Below, piece by piece: positions 34,902 through 42,770 of a stretch of 51,432 nt of DNA (position 1 is its first letter; the number at the start of each line of letters is the position of its first letter). The stretch is from Bacteroidia bacterium. Lineage in GTDB: Bacteria > Bacteroidota > Bacteroidia > SpSt-205. The translations under genes and the position numbers were made by a program. Below the pieces are notes generated by a model that made no database searches, was not told where the DNA came from, and worked only from the letters and a program-made list of their open reading frames with translations. The stretch lies in the NCBI GenBank assembly GCA_026413325.1, contig JANZYW010000009.1, positions 1-51,432 on the forward strand, given 5' to 3'.

Positions 34902-35635
34902 GCGAGGTGCTTTCTGCTTGGAAGGAGACTGCTCCCCAACCGCTATGGCTAATCGATCCTGATAAGTTATCTCCTGACCAGTACTATGCGGCAGCAGAGG
35001 CCTATCTCGAAGCAGGAGGACGCTGGGCCTTAGTAGGAGGTAGCTTTCTCGCAAAGGCAGATTTACACCTATGGTGCGAGACTGTGCGTTCTCAAGTGCC
35101 ACTTCCGTTGGTCCTTTTTCCTGGAAGTGTGAATCAGCTGAGCACGGCGGTCGATGCCGTATTGTTTCTTTTTCTTGCCAGTGGTCGCAACCCGCAGTAC
35201 CTCATCGGTTCACAAGTGGAAGCGGCACCTCTCCTACGACGTTGGGGAGGAGAGGTGATACCTACCACCTATATCTTGATAGGAGATGTGCCTCCTCTGC
35301 GGACGGTGCACTACATTACTCAGACATGGCCCATCCCCTCTGATAAGCCAGAACTGGTTCAAGCCACAGCTTTAGCGGGGCTTTACCTTGGGCAGCAGGT
35401 CATATACTTAGATGGAGGAAGTGGAGCCCCCCGTCCCTGTCCGCCAGAAGCAGTATCTGCCGTACGAGCTATATCTACCTGCCCTATTTTGGTAGGAGGA
35501 GGGATACAATCACCTGAAGCAGCTGAGGCTCTTTTCCATGCCGGTGCTACATTCGTGGTCATCGGTACAGCCGCCGAAAAAACTCTTTTTTCAAGGAGAA
35601 CCTGGGAAGAGTATTTTCTATTATGCACTCGGTAG
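34898..35635 (+). CDS. Geranylgeranylglyceryl phosphate synthase-like protein (GGGPS/PcrB family)
   Basis: This TIM-barrel prenyltransferase family joins sn-glycerol 1-phosphate to a polyprenyl diphosphate, the first ether bond of archaeal lipids; a group of Bacteroidota carries active homologues. The 245-residue product has 'LWLIDPDKLSP' (Mg/phosphate site), 'PLVLFPGSVNQLS', 'FLASGRNPQYLIGSQVEAAP', 'VIYLDGGSGAP' and 'PILVGGGIQSPEAAEAL' with 'FVVIGTAAE', covering the whole barrel. ATG 34898 overlaps the preceding stop; an in-frame ATG at 34883 is less likely. The biological product in bacteria is uncertain. A reductase of the geranylgeranyl reductase family is encoded at 41424-42551. Confidence 0.9.
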   Translation: MSEVLSAWKETAPQPLWLIDPDKLSPDQYYAAAEAYLEAGGRWALVGGSFLAKADLHLWCETVRSQVPLPLVLFPGSVNQLSTAVDAVLFLFLASGRNPQYLIGSQVEAAPLLRRWGGEVIPTTYILIGDVPPLRTVHYITQTWPIPSDKPELVQATALAGLYLGQQVIYLDGGSGAPRPCPPEAVSAVRAISTCPILVGGGIQSPEAAEALFHAGATFVVIGTAAEKTLFSRRTWEEYFLLCTR

Positions 35636-36453
35636 CACTTTTCCTATATACCCTCTTAGGAGGGATAAACTTCGAGGAAGGAGAATGGACACTGGTCGGT
35701 GTAAGTGTACCTAACTATGCTCCTCATCCCCTTCAGCAGCGATTTTCCGCTTTTCTGGTCCAGGATAAAAACATACTGAAGCAAATGCAGACTCTTTGGG
35801 AGGGTTCTTCTTTTTATGAGGATTACTGTGATTATCATTATGTGCTCAAGCTCTATGAGGGGCGTCGCCTACGAAAGACTTTCAAGGTAAACCTTCGTTG
35901 TGGATACATTACAGAGGGGGTTTTTTCATATACATTCTCTTCGGAGTGGTTAGAGCGGTTCTCTGCTGCTTTTCGCCCTGTGATGTGGTCGCGAGTGTGG
36001 TTTCAGCGAAATGAGAGTTTGAAGCCGGCTGTGTCTGCTTTGTTGGAGGCTCCAGAAGTATTCTTTTATGAGGAGCCTGAACCCTATCTTTTCGGGGGGC
36101 GTTGCATTATTGCTGTAGATAGCGTTCACTGGCGGGTAGATAGAGACTCCTTATATCGGCAAGTCTGTTATCAAGTTATACAAGCTTTTCCCCCCCAGCG
36201 GGTTTTTGTTCGGCCCTATTTCTTTTTTTTGGATGACCGTTCATTGCTGCACTTTCGATTTGAGGTGTTTTGTGATAGAGAGGATTTCGAGCGGTATGGG
36301 AGGAAGTTACCCCTCACTGTAGGTTGGCAGCCGCACATCCAACCAGGAGAAGCCAAGCGGCTCATCCTGGTCGGAGTAAACCGAGAGAAGTTTTTCGCAT
36401 ACGTACGTGCGTGGCAGAAGCGGCATGGAGCTACGAGCGAGATACCTGATTGA
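35623..36453 (+). CDS. Hypothetical protein, 276 residues
   Basis: I do not recognise a family. The start 'MHSVALFLYTLLGGINF' is moderately hydrophobic, but the rest is an aromatic-rich soluble sequence with many Phe/Tyr/Arg residues ('FVRPYFFFLDDRSLLHFRF'), consistent with a mixed alpha/beta fold. No transmembrane helix beyond the N-terminus, no cysteine cluster and no nucleotide motif are visible. The ATG lies 13 bp inside the GGGPS gene, so it is the last gene of the division-cluster string. Its 3' end overlaps the convergent symporter by 23 bp. Codon use is like that of its neighbours, and length and overlap make it very likely a real gene. Confidence 0.72.
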   Translation: MHSVALFLYTLLGGINFEEGEWTLVGVSVPNYAPHPLQQRFSAFLVQDKNILKQMQTLWEGSSFYEDYCDYHYVLKLYEGRRLRKTFKVNLRCGYITEGVFSYTFSSEWLERFSAAFRPVMWSRVWFQRNESLKPAVSALLEAPEVFFYEEPEPYLFGGRCIIAVDSVHWRVDRDSLYRQVCYQVIQAFPPQRVFVRPYFFFLDDRSLLHFRFEVFCDREDFERYGRKLPLTVGWQPHIQPGEAKRLILVGVNREKFFAYVRAWQKRHGATSEIPD

Positions 36454-37807
36454 GCAGAAGGAGTGCGGTGAGACTCAAAAATGCCGTCAGTAAGATTACA
36501 CTATATCCCAGTTTTAGTGCCAGTAACTGTTCTAATCCGATTGCTATCAGAATAGAAGCGAGTATAACCGCTGGAATGAATCTGAATATGGGTTTGGGCC
36601 TCTGAACCAGACGAGAGAAAAGAAAAAGTCCGAGGAGAGGGCCATAGGTATAGCCCGATATCGTCAGGAAAGTGCTTAGGATCGGTCCTTCTCGAGGTAA
36701 AAACGCATAAAGCCCCAGTAAGAGCCAAAAAAAGAGAGACCAGCCTATCATAAGCAGATTTTTCATAGCAGGAGTCTCGAATCGAGGGGGAAGGAGATTT
36801 CGCAGGGTTACGGTAGTCAGTGCGGTAATCGTACCATCTGCACTGGACAAAGCTGCAGCCGTTACTCCCAAGACAAATGGGATTTGAAGGGATACTCCTA
36901 CGTGTTGAGCCACTGTAGTGAAGGCTTCGTCAGGTCGAGGAAAAGAAAGCCCTACATAGGAAAGATAAGCCCAGAGGGTACTGCCTAAAAGAAGAAAAAG
37001 AAAGTTTACGGGGAAAAGAAGGGCTCCATACACAAGCAGATTTTTCTGTGCCTCTCGCAAGGTGGGTAGGCTTAGGTTCTTTTGCATTTGGTCCTGGTCG
37101 AGGCCCGTCATCGAGAGGGCTATCAAGGCTCCCGCCGTAAGGTCTTTTATCCAGAAATGGGGACTGTCAGGTTTGAAATCAATAAAATGAGGGATGTGAA
37201 AGCAACTTTCTATGGGTACCTGCCATAACTCGTAAGCTGTGACGGCGGCAGCGATGAGGAAAACTGTCGTTTGGAAAAAATCCGTGTAAATCAGAGCAGC
37301 TATCCCACTCCGAGCGGCATATAAGAGGATGAGTGCGAGGGATACTGCAGACAGGAGGGGGAAAGGCAAAGCAGGAAAGAACTGTTGAAGGGCCCATAAG
37401 GCTAAAAACAACCGAAGACTACTTCCGATACCTCGGGAGATCAAAAATAGCCCTGTCGCTGTTTTCTCTGCGGAAGTCCCCAGGCGGTATCGGAAGTATT
37501 CATAGATGGAGGCCCGAGCGTGTCGGTAATACAGGGGTAGGAGAACGTAGGCTATCCCCACATACCCGAGGAAATAGCCCCCAACCACTTGCATGTAAGT
37601 CCAACCATCTCGCTGCACACTACCTGGCAAAGAAATAAAAGTAAGACCTGAGAGCGCAGTCCCGATCATTCCATAGCTAACCCACAACCAGTGACCTCGC
37701 CGGCGGGCTACGTAGAAAGTGTCGAGGCCTTTATCGCTTATCCGTCGCCCGGCAAAGTACGAGATAAGCCAGAGCGCAGCGATATACGCTAGCGCCAGCC
37801 AACCCAC
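36431..37807 (-). CDS. Sodium:solute symporter (SSS family)
   Basis: The 458-residue product has about 13 membrane helices and SSS-type features: 'AGRRISDKGLDTFYVARRRGHW' after the first helix, 'YGMIGTALSGLTFISLPG' in helix 2 (sodium-site region), 'YRHARASIYEYFRYRLG' before helix 4, and 'ALSSADGTITALTTVTLRNLL' in the second half. It imports a small organic solute with sodium. The nearest annotated relatives often carry sialic acid, proline or sugar, but the substrate cannot be predicted here. GTG 37807 follows the stop of the preceding 156-residue gene by one base, so it is translated within the TPR operon. Confidence 0.86.
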   Translation of the reverse strand: MGWLALAYIAALWLISYFAGRRISDKGLDTFYVARRRGHWLWVSYGMIGTALSGLTFISLPGSVQRDGWTYMQVVGGYFLGYVGIAYVLLPLYYRHARASIYEYFRYRLGTSAEKTATGLFLISRGIGSSLRLFLALWALQQFFPALPFPLLSAVSLALILLYAARSGIAALIYTDFFQTTVFLIAAAVTAYELWQVPIESCFHIPHFIDFKPDSPHFWIKDLTAGALIALSMTGLDQDQMQKNLSLPTLREAQKNLLVYGALLFPVNFLFLLLGSTLWAYLSYVGLSFPRPDEAFTTVAQHVGVSLQIPFVLGVTAAALSSADGTITALTTVTLRNLLPPRFETPAMKNLLMIGWSLFFWLLLGLYAFLPREGPILSTFLTISGYTYGPLLGLFLFSRLVQRPKPIFRFIPAVILASILIAIGLEQLLALKLGYSVILLTAFLSLTALLLLNQVSRS

Positions 37808-37808
37808 T

Positions 37809-38279
37809 TCAGTAGATAAGCTGGCTCATACCTAACCCCACTAGCTCGACTTTATTGGTTACAGCTTGAAGAAAAAGAATCGCATCAATAATCTGCTTTT
37901 TGTCCGCATAAGGCGTGATGGTGGAGAGAGTGCTCTCGACTGTTTTGATGTATTCACGTAGAGCATCTTCCAGAGCCTTCATGGCCTTGTCATTGGTGGG
38001 AACAGAAGGAATCTTGAGGTCATTCGGGCCTTTCGGATCCAGCTTTGCGAAAGGCAGATATTGCAGGATTCGGTAAAGGCGGGTGAGCTTCGCAGTGTAG
38101 ATGCGGGTCAGCTCGATCTTATCCATTTTCTCCAAGTCACCTAAAGAGTAGATAATCGTCGCCCCCCCTGGCAGTTGCACAGCTGGATTTCCTGAAGCTT
38201 CAGGAGAAGTATCCTGTGCGTGGAGAGAATAAAACCACAAAGGAGCGAGGATAAGAATATGAATCCGTCTTATCTGCAT
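37809..38279 (-). CDS. Secreted/periplasmic hypothetical protein, 156 residues
   Basis: The product begins with a signal peptide ('IHILILAPLWFYSLHAQ'), followed by a soluble helical region of about 135 residues without cysteines or recognisable motif. I know no family for it. It lies between a TPR protein (7 bp upstream) and a sodium symporter (1 bp downstream) on the same strand, so the three are one transcription unit starting at the box at 39473-39480. A periplasmic role is inferred only from the signal peptide. Confidence 0.68.
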   Translation of the reverse strand: MQIRRIHILILAPLWFYSLHAQDTSPEASGNPAVQLPGGATIIYSLGDLEKMDKIELTRIYTAKLTRLYRILQYLPFAKLDPKGPNDLKIPSVPTNDKAMKALEDALREYIKTVESTLSTITPYADKKQIIDAILFLQAVTNKVELVGLGMSQLIY

Positions 38280-38286
38280 AGCGTAT

Positions 38287-39468
38287 TCAGTTTTTATTTT
38301 GTTGGATGCTATTCTTTTTGCGGAGATATTCTTGCGCTTTAGACTCCATCCCCAGATAGGTCGTTACTTGAATGAGACTTTGGATAAGAGAGAGATCTTG
38401 GGGGAGCTTTTCGTGCGCCTTCTCTAAATGAGGTAATGCCAGACGAAAATACTCCTGCATTTGCGCGAAATACTTTTGCTGAAGTTTTTCGTCTCGAGTC
38501 TCGTTATACTTAGCGCTGAGCTCGGCCGCTTGATTTACATAATAAGCCCCGAGGTTGTACAAAGCATTTACATTTTCTGGATTTAGCTCTAAGACTTTCT
38601 TGTAATAAGTCGCTGCAGAGTCGGGGTGAGTTTTTTCCCACAGTTGAGCGTAGATTAAGAGGTAGGTTTCGTTTTTGGGATCTCGAGCGATCTCTTGTCG
38701 GAAACGTTCGAGTGCTTTATCCCGAAAACCTGGGTTTTGCAGATATAGGTTGAGTTCAGAGCGGCGGATATTTTCGTCTGTCGGAAACTTTGAGCGTCCT
38801 TCATTCGCTACCTCCAGAGCTTGCTCTACCTTGCCCTGTCCTCCGTAGGCTGCTATGAGACCCGAGTAGACAAAGGGAAGGGTGGGATCATTTGCAATGG
38901 GCTTTTGTGAGGCCATTTTCCGGGCGCGTTCTAAATCTGTCACAGCGGCCGAAGTGTCTTTCAGCTGGAGATGAACCAGACCGCGAAGGGCGTAGGGAGG
39001 ATAAAATTCTTTTTGCCCCAGGAGCTCGTACAGTTCTAACGCCCAGGTAAGGTGCTCCCGAGCTTCGGGGAGTTTTTCTTTCTGAAAGAGCTCAAACCCT
39101 TTTAGATAAAGTACACTGGCGGCTTGAGCTGCTACTAACTTGATGTCGTTTTCATAGTCCTTTGTGGCATCGTATTGGCGAGCTTTTCGGATAGCCAGTA
39201 CGACTTCTTCCAGTAGGTTGGGGTATTTGCTAAGGGTCGCCTGCGGGTCTTTGCTACCCAGCAGAAGTCCCATGTAAGCCTTGGCTTGGAGGGTATATCC
39301 CTTGGCCATGTCTTTCGGCTTGAGAAGCTCTGGAGAAGCAAAAGCTTGTTGCAGGAAACTGAGCGCTTTCTCGAATTCTCCGTCCTGGACAGCCAAAGCA
39401 GCGGAAGTAATTTTACTTTTTTGTGCCCATCCGAGGGAGAGCGAGAGGATAAGTATCCAGCTTCGCAT
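38287..39468 (-). CDS. Secreted TPR-repeat protein, 393 residues
   Basis: The product starts with a signal peptide ('MRSWILILSLSLGWAQ'). It continues as an almost uninterrupted series of helix pairs with TPR spacing, for example 'GFELFQKEKLPEAREHLTWALELYELLG', 'AVTDLERARKMA', 'ATYYKKVLELNPENVNALYNLGAYYVNQA' and 'YFRLALPHLEKAHEKLP'. TPR arrays bind peptide partners, so this is probably a periplasmic scaffold; its partner is unknown. ATG 39468 follows an exact -7 box by four bases. A second, larger TPR gene is transcribed divergently from only 52 bp away. Confidence 0.84.
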   Translation of the reverse strand: MRSWILILSLSLGWAQKSKITSAALAVQDGEFEKALSFLQQAFASPELLKPKDMAKGYTLQAKAYMGLLLGSKDPQATLSKYPNLLEEVVLAIRKARQYDATKDYENDIKLVAAQAASVLYLKGFELFQKEKLPEAREHLTWALELYELLGQKEFYPPYALRGLVHLQLKDTSAAVTDLERARKMASQKPIANDPTLPFVYSGLIAAYGGQGKVEQALEVANEGRSKFPTDENIRRSELNLYLQNPGFRDKALERFRQEIARDPKNETYLLIYAQLWEKTHPDSAATYYKKVLELNPENVNALYNLGAYYVNQAAELSAKYNETRDEKLQQKYFAQMQEYFRLALPHLEKAHEKLPQDLSLIQSLIQVTTYLGMESKAQEYLRKKNSIQQNKN

Positions 39469-39472
39469 GTCG

Positions 39473-39480
39473 CAAACATA
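39473..39480 (-). promoter_or_regulatory. -7 box TATGTTTG of the leftward TPR operon
   Basis: Exact TAnnTTTG match ending 4 bases before ATG 39468. Only 28 bases separate it from the opposing box at 39509-39516, so the two promoters overlap in their upstream parts. Confidence 0.6.
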
Positions 39481-39508
39481 CAGAAAAAGGTAGGCGGTGC
39501 GGAAGCCC

Positions 39509-39516
39509 TATCTTTG
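39509..39516 (+). promoter_or_regulatory. -7 box TATCTTTG of the rightward TPR operon
   Basis: Exact TAnnTTTG match ending 4 bases before ATG 39521. It lies inside a possible 8-codon upstream extension and argues against it. Confidence 0.6.
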
Positions 39517-39520
39517 TCCT

Positions 39521-41137
39521 ATGCGATATCTCTGGTTAGGAGGGGCGCTTCTCTATGCTCAGAGTCTCTCAGAGGCGGAGCAGGCCTTGACTCGAGAGAA
39601 CTACGATAGGGCGCTGCTTTTGACACAACAGATTCTTTCTGCGAAACCCAAAGAGCTCTATGCCTACTATCTACAAGGGCAAGCTTATTTAGGCCAGTTT
39701 CGCCAGACAGACGAGGAAGAAGGTCGCCGCTCTCTCTTGCTTCGTCAAGCTCGGGAAGCTTTTTCCGCAGCGCTGGGTAAGAATCCCAAATATCCTTTTG
39801 CCCATATTGGCTTAGCGGAAGTAGAGATTTTGGAGAAAAATACAGAAGCAGCGAAAGGAGCTCTATCTAAAGCTGAAGAGTACGGGGCTTCTGACGTGAA
39901 AGCCTTGGTGGAAGCCGCCAGAGTATATGCGCTGCTGGGTGGAAAGCTGGGCATCGATAAGGCGACCCTTCTTCTCTCTAAAGCTAAAACAAAAGACCCT
40001 ACCAACCCATCTATCTTACGTGGGTTGGGTGATTTGTGGTATCAGCAAGGCGTGTTAGAACTTGCTATTGATAACTACCAGCAAGCAACGACCGCCGAGC
40101 CCAACAATCCAGAAAACAGCTATAAGTTGGGCCTCGCTTATATGAAGGCAAAATCCTATCGGGAGGCAGGTGAGTCTTTTCGAAAGGCCATAGAAATCGA
40201 CGCTTCTTTTGCTCCGGCATACAGGGAGCTGGGAGAGATTTACTACCTGGTTCAGAAATATCCGCAAGCGAAAGAGAATTATCAAAAATATGTGATGCTC
40301 AAGCCCGAGCTGCCTGCCAGAGTACGCTATGCTACTTTCCTCTACTTGAGCAAGGACTACAAGGCCGCGATCCAAGAGATACGGACCGTTCTCAAGGATA
40401 CCTTCAGTCTCACTCTTCAACGCCTTCTGGGGTACTCTCTAATCGAAGATGGCCAATATGAAGAGGGATTGAAGCAGTTGGCTTTGTACTTTGAAAGACA
40501 AAACCCCGACAAGGTCATCGCGAAGGATTATAGCTTTTATGCGAAAGCATTAGACAAGTCCGGAAAAGATTCTTTGGCTGTCCTATTTTACAAGAAGGCT
40601 ATTGACAAGGATCCTTCTCTGGCGACAGAACTCTATCCGGAGATGGCCAATGCGCTCAACAGCCTGGGTCGATATAGAGAATCAGCTGAAGCCTTAGAAA
40701 AAGCGATAGAAAAAAATCCATCCCTTAATTTATACTATTCACTGGGGCGGATTTACTATAAGCTGGGCCAGTCAGAGCGAGATACTACTTATTACCATAA
40801 AGCCATTCGGGCTTTTTCCCATGTACAAGAGAAAAAGCCTGACCTTGTTCCTGTTTATACGGAGCTGGGTCGGTGTGCGGCGATGTTAGACCCAGAGAGC
40901 ACCCAAGGCCGCGCAAAACCGCACTATGAAAAAGTGATTGAACTTGCCTCTTCTGACCCAGTAAAATATAAATCTGACCTCATAGAAGCCTATTCTTATT
41001 TAGGTTACTATTACTATACCAAGGAGGAGTTCCCGAAATCTTATGATGCCTATCTCAAGCTAAAAGAACTGGATCCGCAGAATGCCCAGGCGGCGCAAGC
41101 GCTCCCCTATTTGGAAAATGTGTTGAAACGCAAATAG
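39521..41137 (+). CDS. Secreted TPR-repeat protein, 538 residues
   Basis: The start 'MRYLWLGGALLYAQS' is a short signal peptide. The remainder is a long TPR array (roughly a dozen repeats), with clear units such as 'LELAIDNYQQATTAEPNNPENSYKLGLAYMKAKSY' split over helices, 'EAGESFRKAIEIDASFAPAYRELGEIYYL' and 'ESAEALEKAIEKNPSLNLYYSLGRIYYKLG'. It should be periplasmic and bind other proteins. I use ATG 39521 rather than an in-frame start at 39497, since the signal peptide and the -7 box both point to it. It is followed after two bases by a DUF4286 gene, then by a flavoprotein gene, forming an operon. Confidence 0.88.
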   Translation: MRYLWLGGALLYAQSLSEAEQALTRENYDRALLLTQQILSAKPKELYAYYLQGQAYLGQFRQTDEEEGRRSLLLRQAREAFSAALGKNPKYPFAHIGLAEVEILEKNTEAAKGALSKAEEYGASDVKALVEAARVYALLGGKLGIDKATLLLSKAKTKDPTNPSILRGLGDLWYQQGVLELAIDNYQQATTAEPNNPENSYKLGLAYMKAKSYREAGESFRKAIEIDASFAPAYRELGEIYYLVQKYPQAKENYQKYVMLKPELPARVRYATFLYLSKDYKAAIQEIRTVLKDTFSLTLQRLLGYSLIEDGQYEEGLKQLALYFERQNPDKVIAKDYSFYAKALDKSGKDSLAVLFYKKAIDKDPSLATELYPEMANALNSLGRYRESAEALEKAIEKNPSLNLYYSLGRIYYKLGQSERDTTYYHKAIRAFSHVQEKKPDLVPVYTELGRCAAMLDPESTQGRAKPHYEKVIELASSDPVKYKSDLIEAYSYLGYYYYTKEEFPKSYDAYLKLKELDPQNAQAAQALPYLENVLKRK

Positions 41138-41139
41138 CT

Positions 41140-41445
41140 ATGTGGCTCTATGCCGTACAGGTACAGATAGAAGCAGAGATTGCAGAGGCTTGGCATAACT
41201 GGATGGTTTATGCACATATTCCTGATGTACTAAAGACTGGCTGGTTTCGAGGGCATCGGTTTGGAGAGGTGGTAGATCCGTCTCCTCCCCCGGGTTATCG
41301 TACTTTTCTTGTCTTGTATGAGGCCGCAGATGAAGTAGCGCTTCGTTCGTATTTGGAACGGGAAGCCCCGCGTTTGCGGGCAGCCTATCCTCCAGAGTTC
41401 CAGGGCCGCTTCCGGGCGGAGCGATGGGTATGGCGGATGGGATAG
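41140..41445 (+). CDS. DUF4286 family protein
   Basis: The 101-residue product matches the Bacteroidota DUF4286 family along its full length: 'YAVQVQIEAEIAEAWHNWM', 'HIPDVLKTGWFRGHRF', then 'YRTFLVLYEAADEVALRSYL' and 'APRLRAAYPPEFQGRF'. The plan is a ferredoxin-like alpha/beta fold of cytosolic proteins with unknown function. It starts two bases after the TPR stop and overlaps the next gene by 22 bp, which suggests tight co-expression. Confidence 0.88.
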   Translation: MWLYAVQVQIEAEIAEAWHNWMVYAHIPDVLKTGWFRGHRFGEVVDPSPPPGYRTFLVLYEAADEVALRSYLEREAPRLRAAYPPEFQGRFRAERWVWRMG

Positions 41446-42551
41446 AGCCGGTCGTAATCATCGGGGCAGGGCCGGCTGGTATAGCTTGTGCTTGGCGTTT
41501 GGCCCAACTGGGTTTTTCGCCGGTTATCCTCGAGAAAGAATCATTTCCACGGGATAAGGTATGCGGAGATGCCCTCAGTGGAAAAGTTGTATCTCTCCTA
41601 CAGAAGTTGGGAGGAGAGGAGCTGGTACGTGACTTAGCTGACCAGCCCTTTGCTTATGCGGCTTGCGCATTGGATTTCTTCGATGAAAAGGGGCGCTCTG
41701 TGCGGCTCTCTTTCCCTCCGAAGGGGAATATCCCTCAAGGCTTCGTGGCACCTCGAAAGGAGTGGGATGCTTGGCTTGCCTCTCGGCTACCTCCTCAAGT
41801 GCGAATGTGGACTGGCGTGCGGGTTCGGGGGGTGGAGCTGACGAAAAGAGGGTGGGAGATAGTAGGGGAGGGTATGCCTCCCATCTATGCCCGTTTCGTG
41901 GTGGGGGCAGATGGCGTAACTTCTCGAGTAGCGCCTTGGGTATGGCGGTTTCGTGGGCTCTCTCGTCCTCCTGTCTATCCTGCAGTGCGGGCTTATGTAG
42001 CGGGAAATAGTTTGGATGGGCTGCACCTGTATTTTCGTCAGCCGTATTTGCCAGGGTATTTCTGGGTATTTCCCCTGCGTGGTGATAAGCTCAATGTGGG
42101 CATAGGACTGCCTGATTGGGCCGTTCGGAAGCGTGGTCTTTCTCTTCGCCAGCAGCTCCGGAGGGAGTGTTCTGAAGTTGTGGAAGTGCAAGGACATGGC
42201 ATACCGGTCTCGCTTTCAGAGCGCCCTCTGACGGGTCCTGGGTGTGCCCTGGTTGGGGATGCGGCTGCTCTCACGGATCCTTTTACGGGAGAGGGGATTG
42301 GGAATGCCCTGCTGAGTGGGATCCGGCTTGCTGAGGCTTTAGCTCGAGTCTCCCCTAAGGATTGGGTGCAGGTGGATTGGGAGCGTCTTTATACCCGTCC
42401 TCTCTACCGAGAGCTACGACGGGAGCTCCAGATGACGCGTCTTTTACACCGATTGGCTCGCTTTCCTGGGGTTGTCAATGCCATGATCGGCTTTCTGCAT
42501 CGGTATCCTTCCTGGGCTGTTCCCTTTCTTCGGTGGTACGGGGCGCTATAA
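41424..42551 (+). CDS. Geranylgeranyl reductase-family FAD-dependent oxidoreductase
   Basis: The 375-residue product has the FAD-binding N-terminus 'VVIIGAGPAGIACAWRLAQLGF'. It has the family motif 'FPRDKVCGDALSGKV' that follows it, 'FVVGADGVTSRVAPWV' in the middle and 'ALVGDAAALTDPFTGEGIGNAL' near the C-terminus. These motifs define the geranylgeranyl reductase/related p-hydroxybenzoate-hydroxylase-fold group, which reduces prenyl double bonds in lipids, quinones or chlorophyll side chains. Which substrate is used here is open. A GGGPS gene 6 kb away makes a prenyl-lipid role conceivable. The start could be ATG 41424 or ATG 41430; both lie inside the DUF4286 gene. Confidence 0.86.
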   Translation: MGMADGIEPVVIIGAGPAGIACAWRLAQLGFSPVILEKESFPRDKVCGDALSGKVVSLLQKLGGEELVRDLADQPFAYAACALDFFDEKGRSVRLSFPPKGNIPQGFVAPRKEWDAWLASRLPPQVRMWTGVRVRGVELTKRGWEIVGEGMPPIYARFVVGADGVTSRVAPWVWRFRGLSRPPVYPAVRAYVAGNSLDGLHLYFRQPYLPGYFWVFPLRGDKLNVGIGLPDWAVRKRGLSLRQQLRRECSEVVEVQGHGIPVSLSERPLTGPGCALVGDAAALTDPFTGEGIGNALLSGIRLAEALARVSPKDWVQVDWERLYTRPLYRELRRELQMTRLLHRLARFPGVVNAMIGFLHRYPSWAVPFLRWYGAL

Positions 42552-42594
42552 GGAGAAGGTGGAGGCTTTCTTTGTTAGGTGTGCGTATTTTTTA

Positions 42595-42635
42595 GGGGTG
42601 GGCGGCAGCCACCACAGGTGGCTGCCACCCACCCC
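42595..42635. repeat. Long near-perfect inverted repeat with 3-base loop
   Basis: Left arm 42595-42613 and right arm 42617-42635 pair over 18 of 19 positions (one C/A mismatch at 42603/42627) around the loop ACA. It would form a very stable GC-rich hairpin. It is not followed by a T-run on either strand, so it is not a typical intrinsic terminator, although it lies just after the flavoprotein gene in a convergent gap. Confidence 0.75.
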
Positions 42636-42719
42636 CTCTTCTCATGAAGCAAAAGAGGGCGACTACTTGGTATCCCTCTCAGGTCGCCTTATCCGAGAGC
42701 TGCTAATAAGAAAGAAAAA

Positions 42720-42741
42720 GGGGCCTTCTATAGAAGGCCCC
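42720..42741 (-). terminator. Intrinsic terminator of groES-groEL
   Basis: A perfect 22-bp palindrome (GGGGCCTTCTA mirrored) begins 30 bases past the groEL stop. On the minus strand it is followed by a T-rich tail (CTTTTTCTTTCTTATT). This is a textbook rho-independent terminator for the chaperonin operon. Confidence 0.9.
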
Positions 42742-42770
42742 TGTAGCACGTGTCTCTGGTCTGACTGGAC

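Noticed and set aside
42595-42635. Hairpin as intrinsic terminator of the TPR-DUF4286-flavoprotein operon
   Set aside because: No T-run follows on either strand; listed as a repeat instead.
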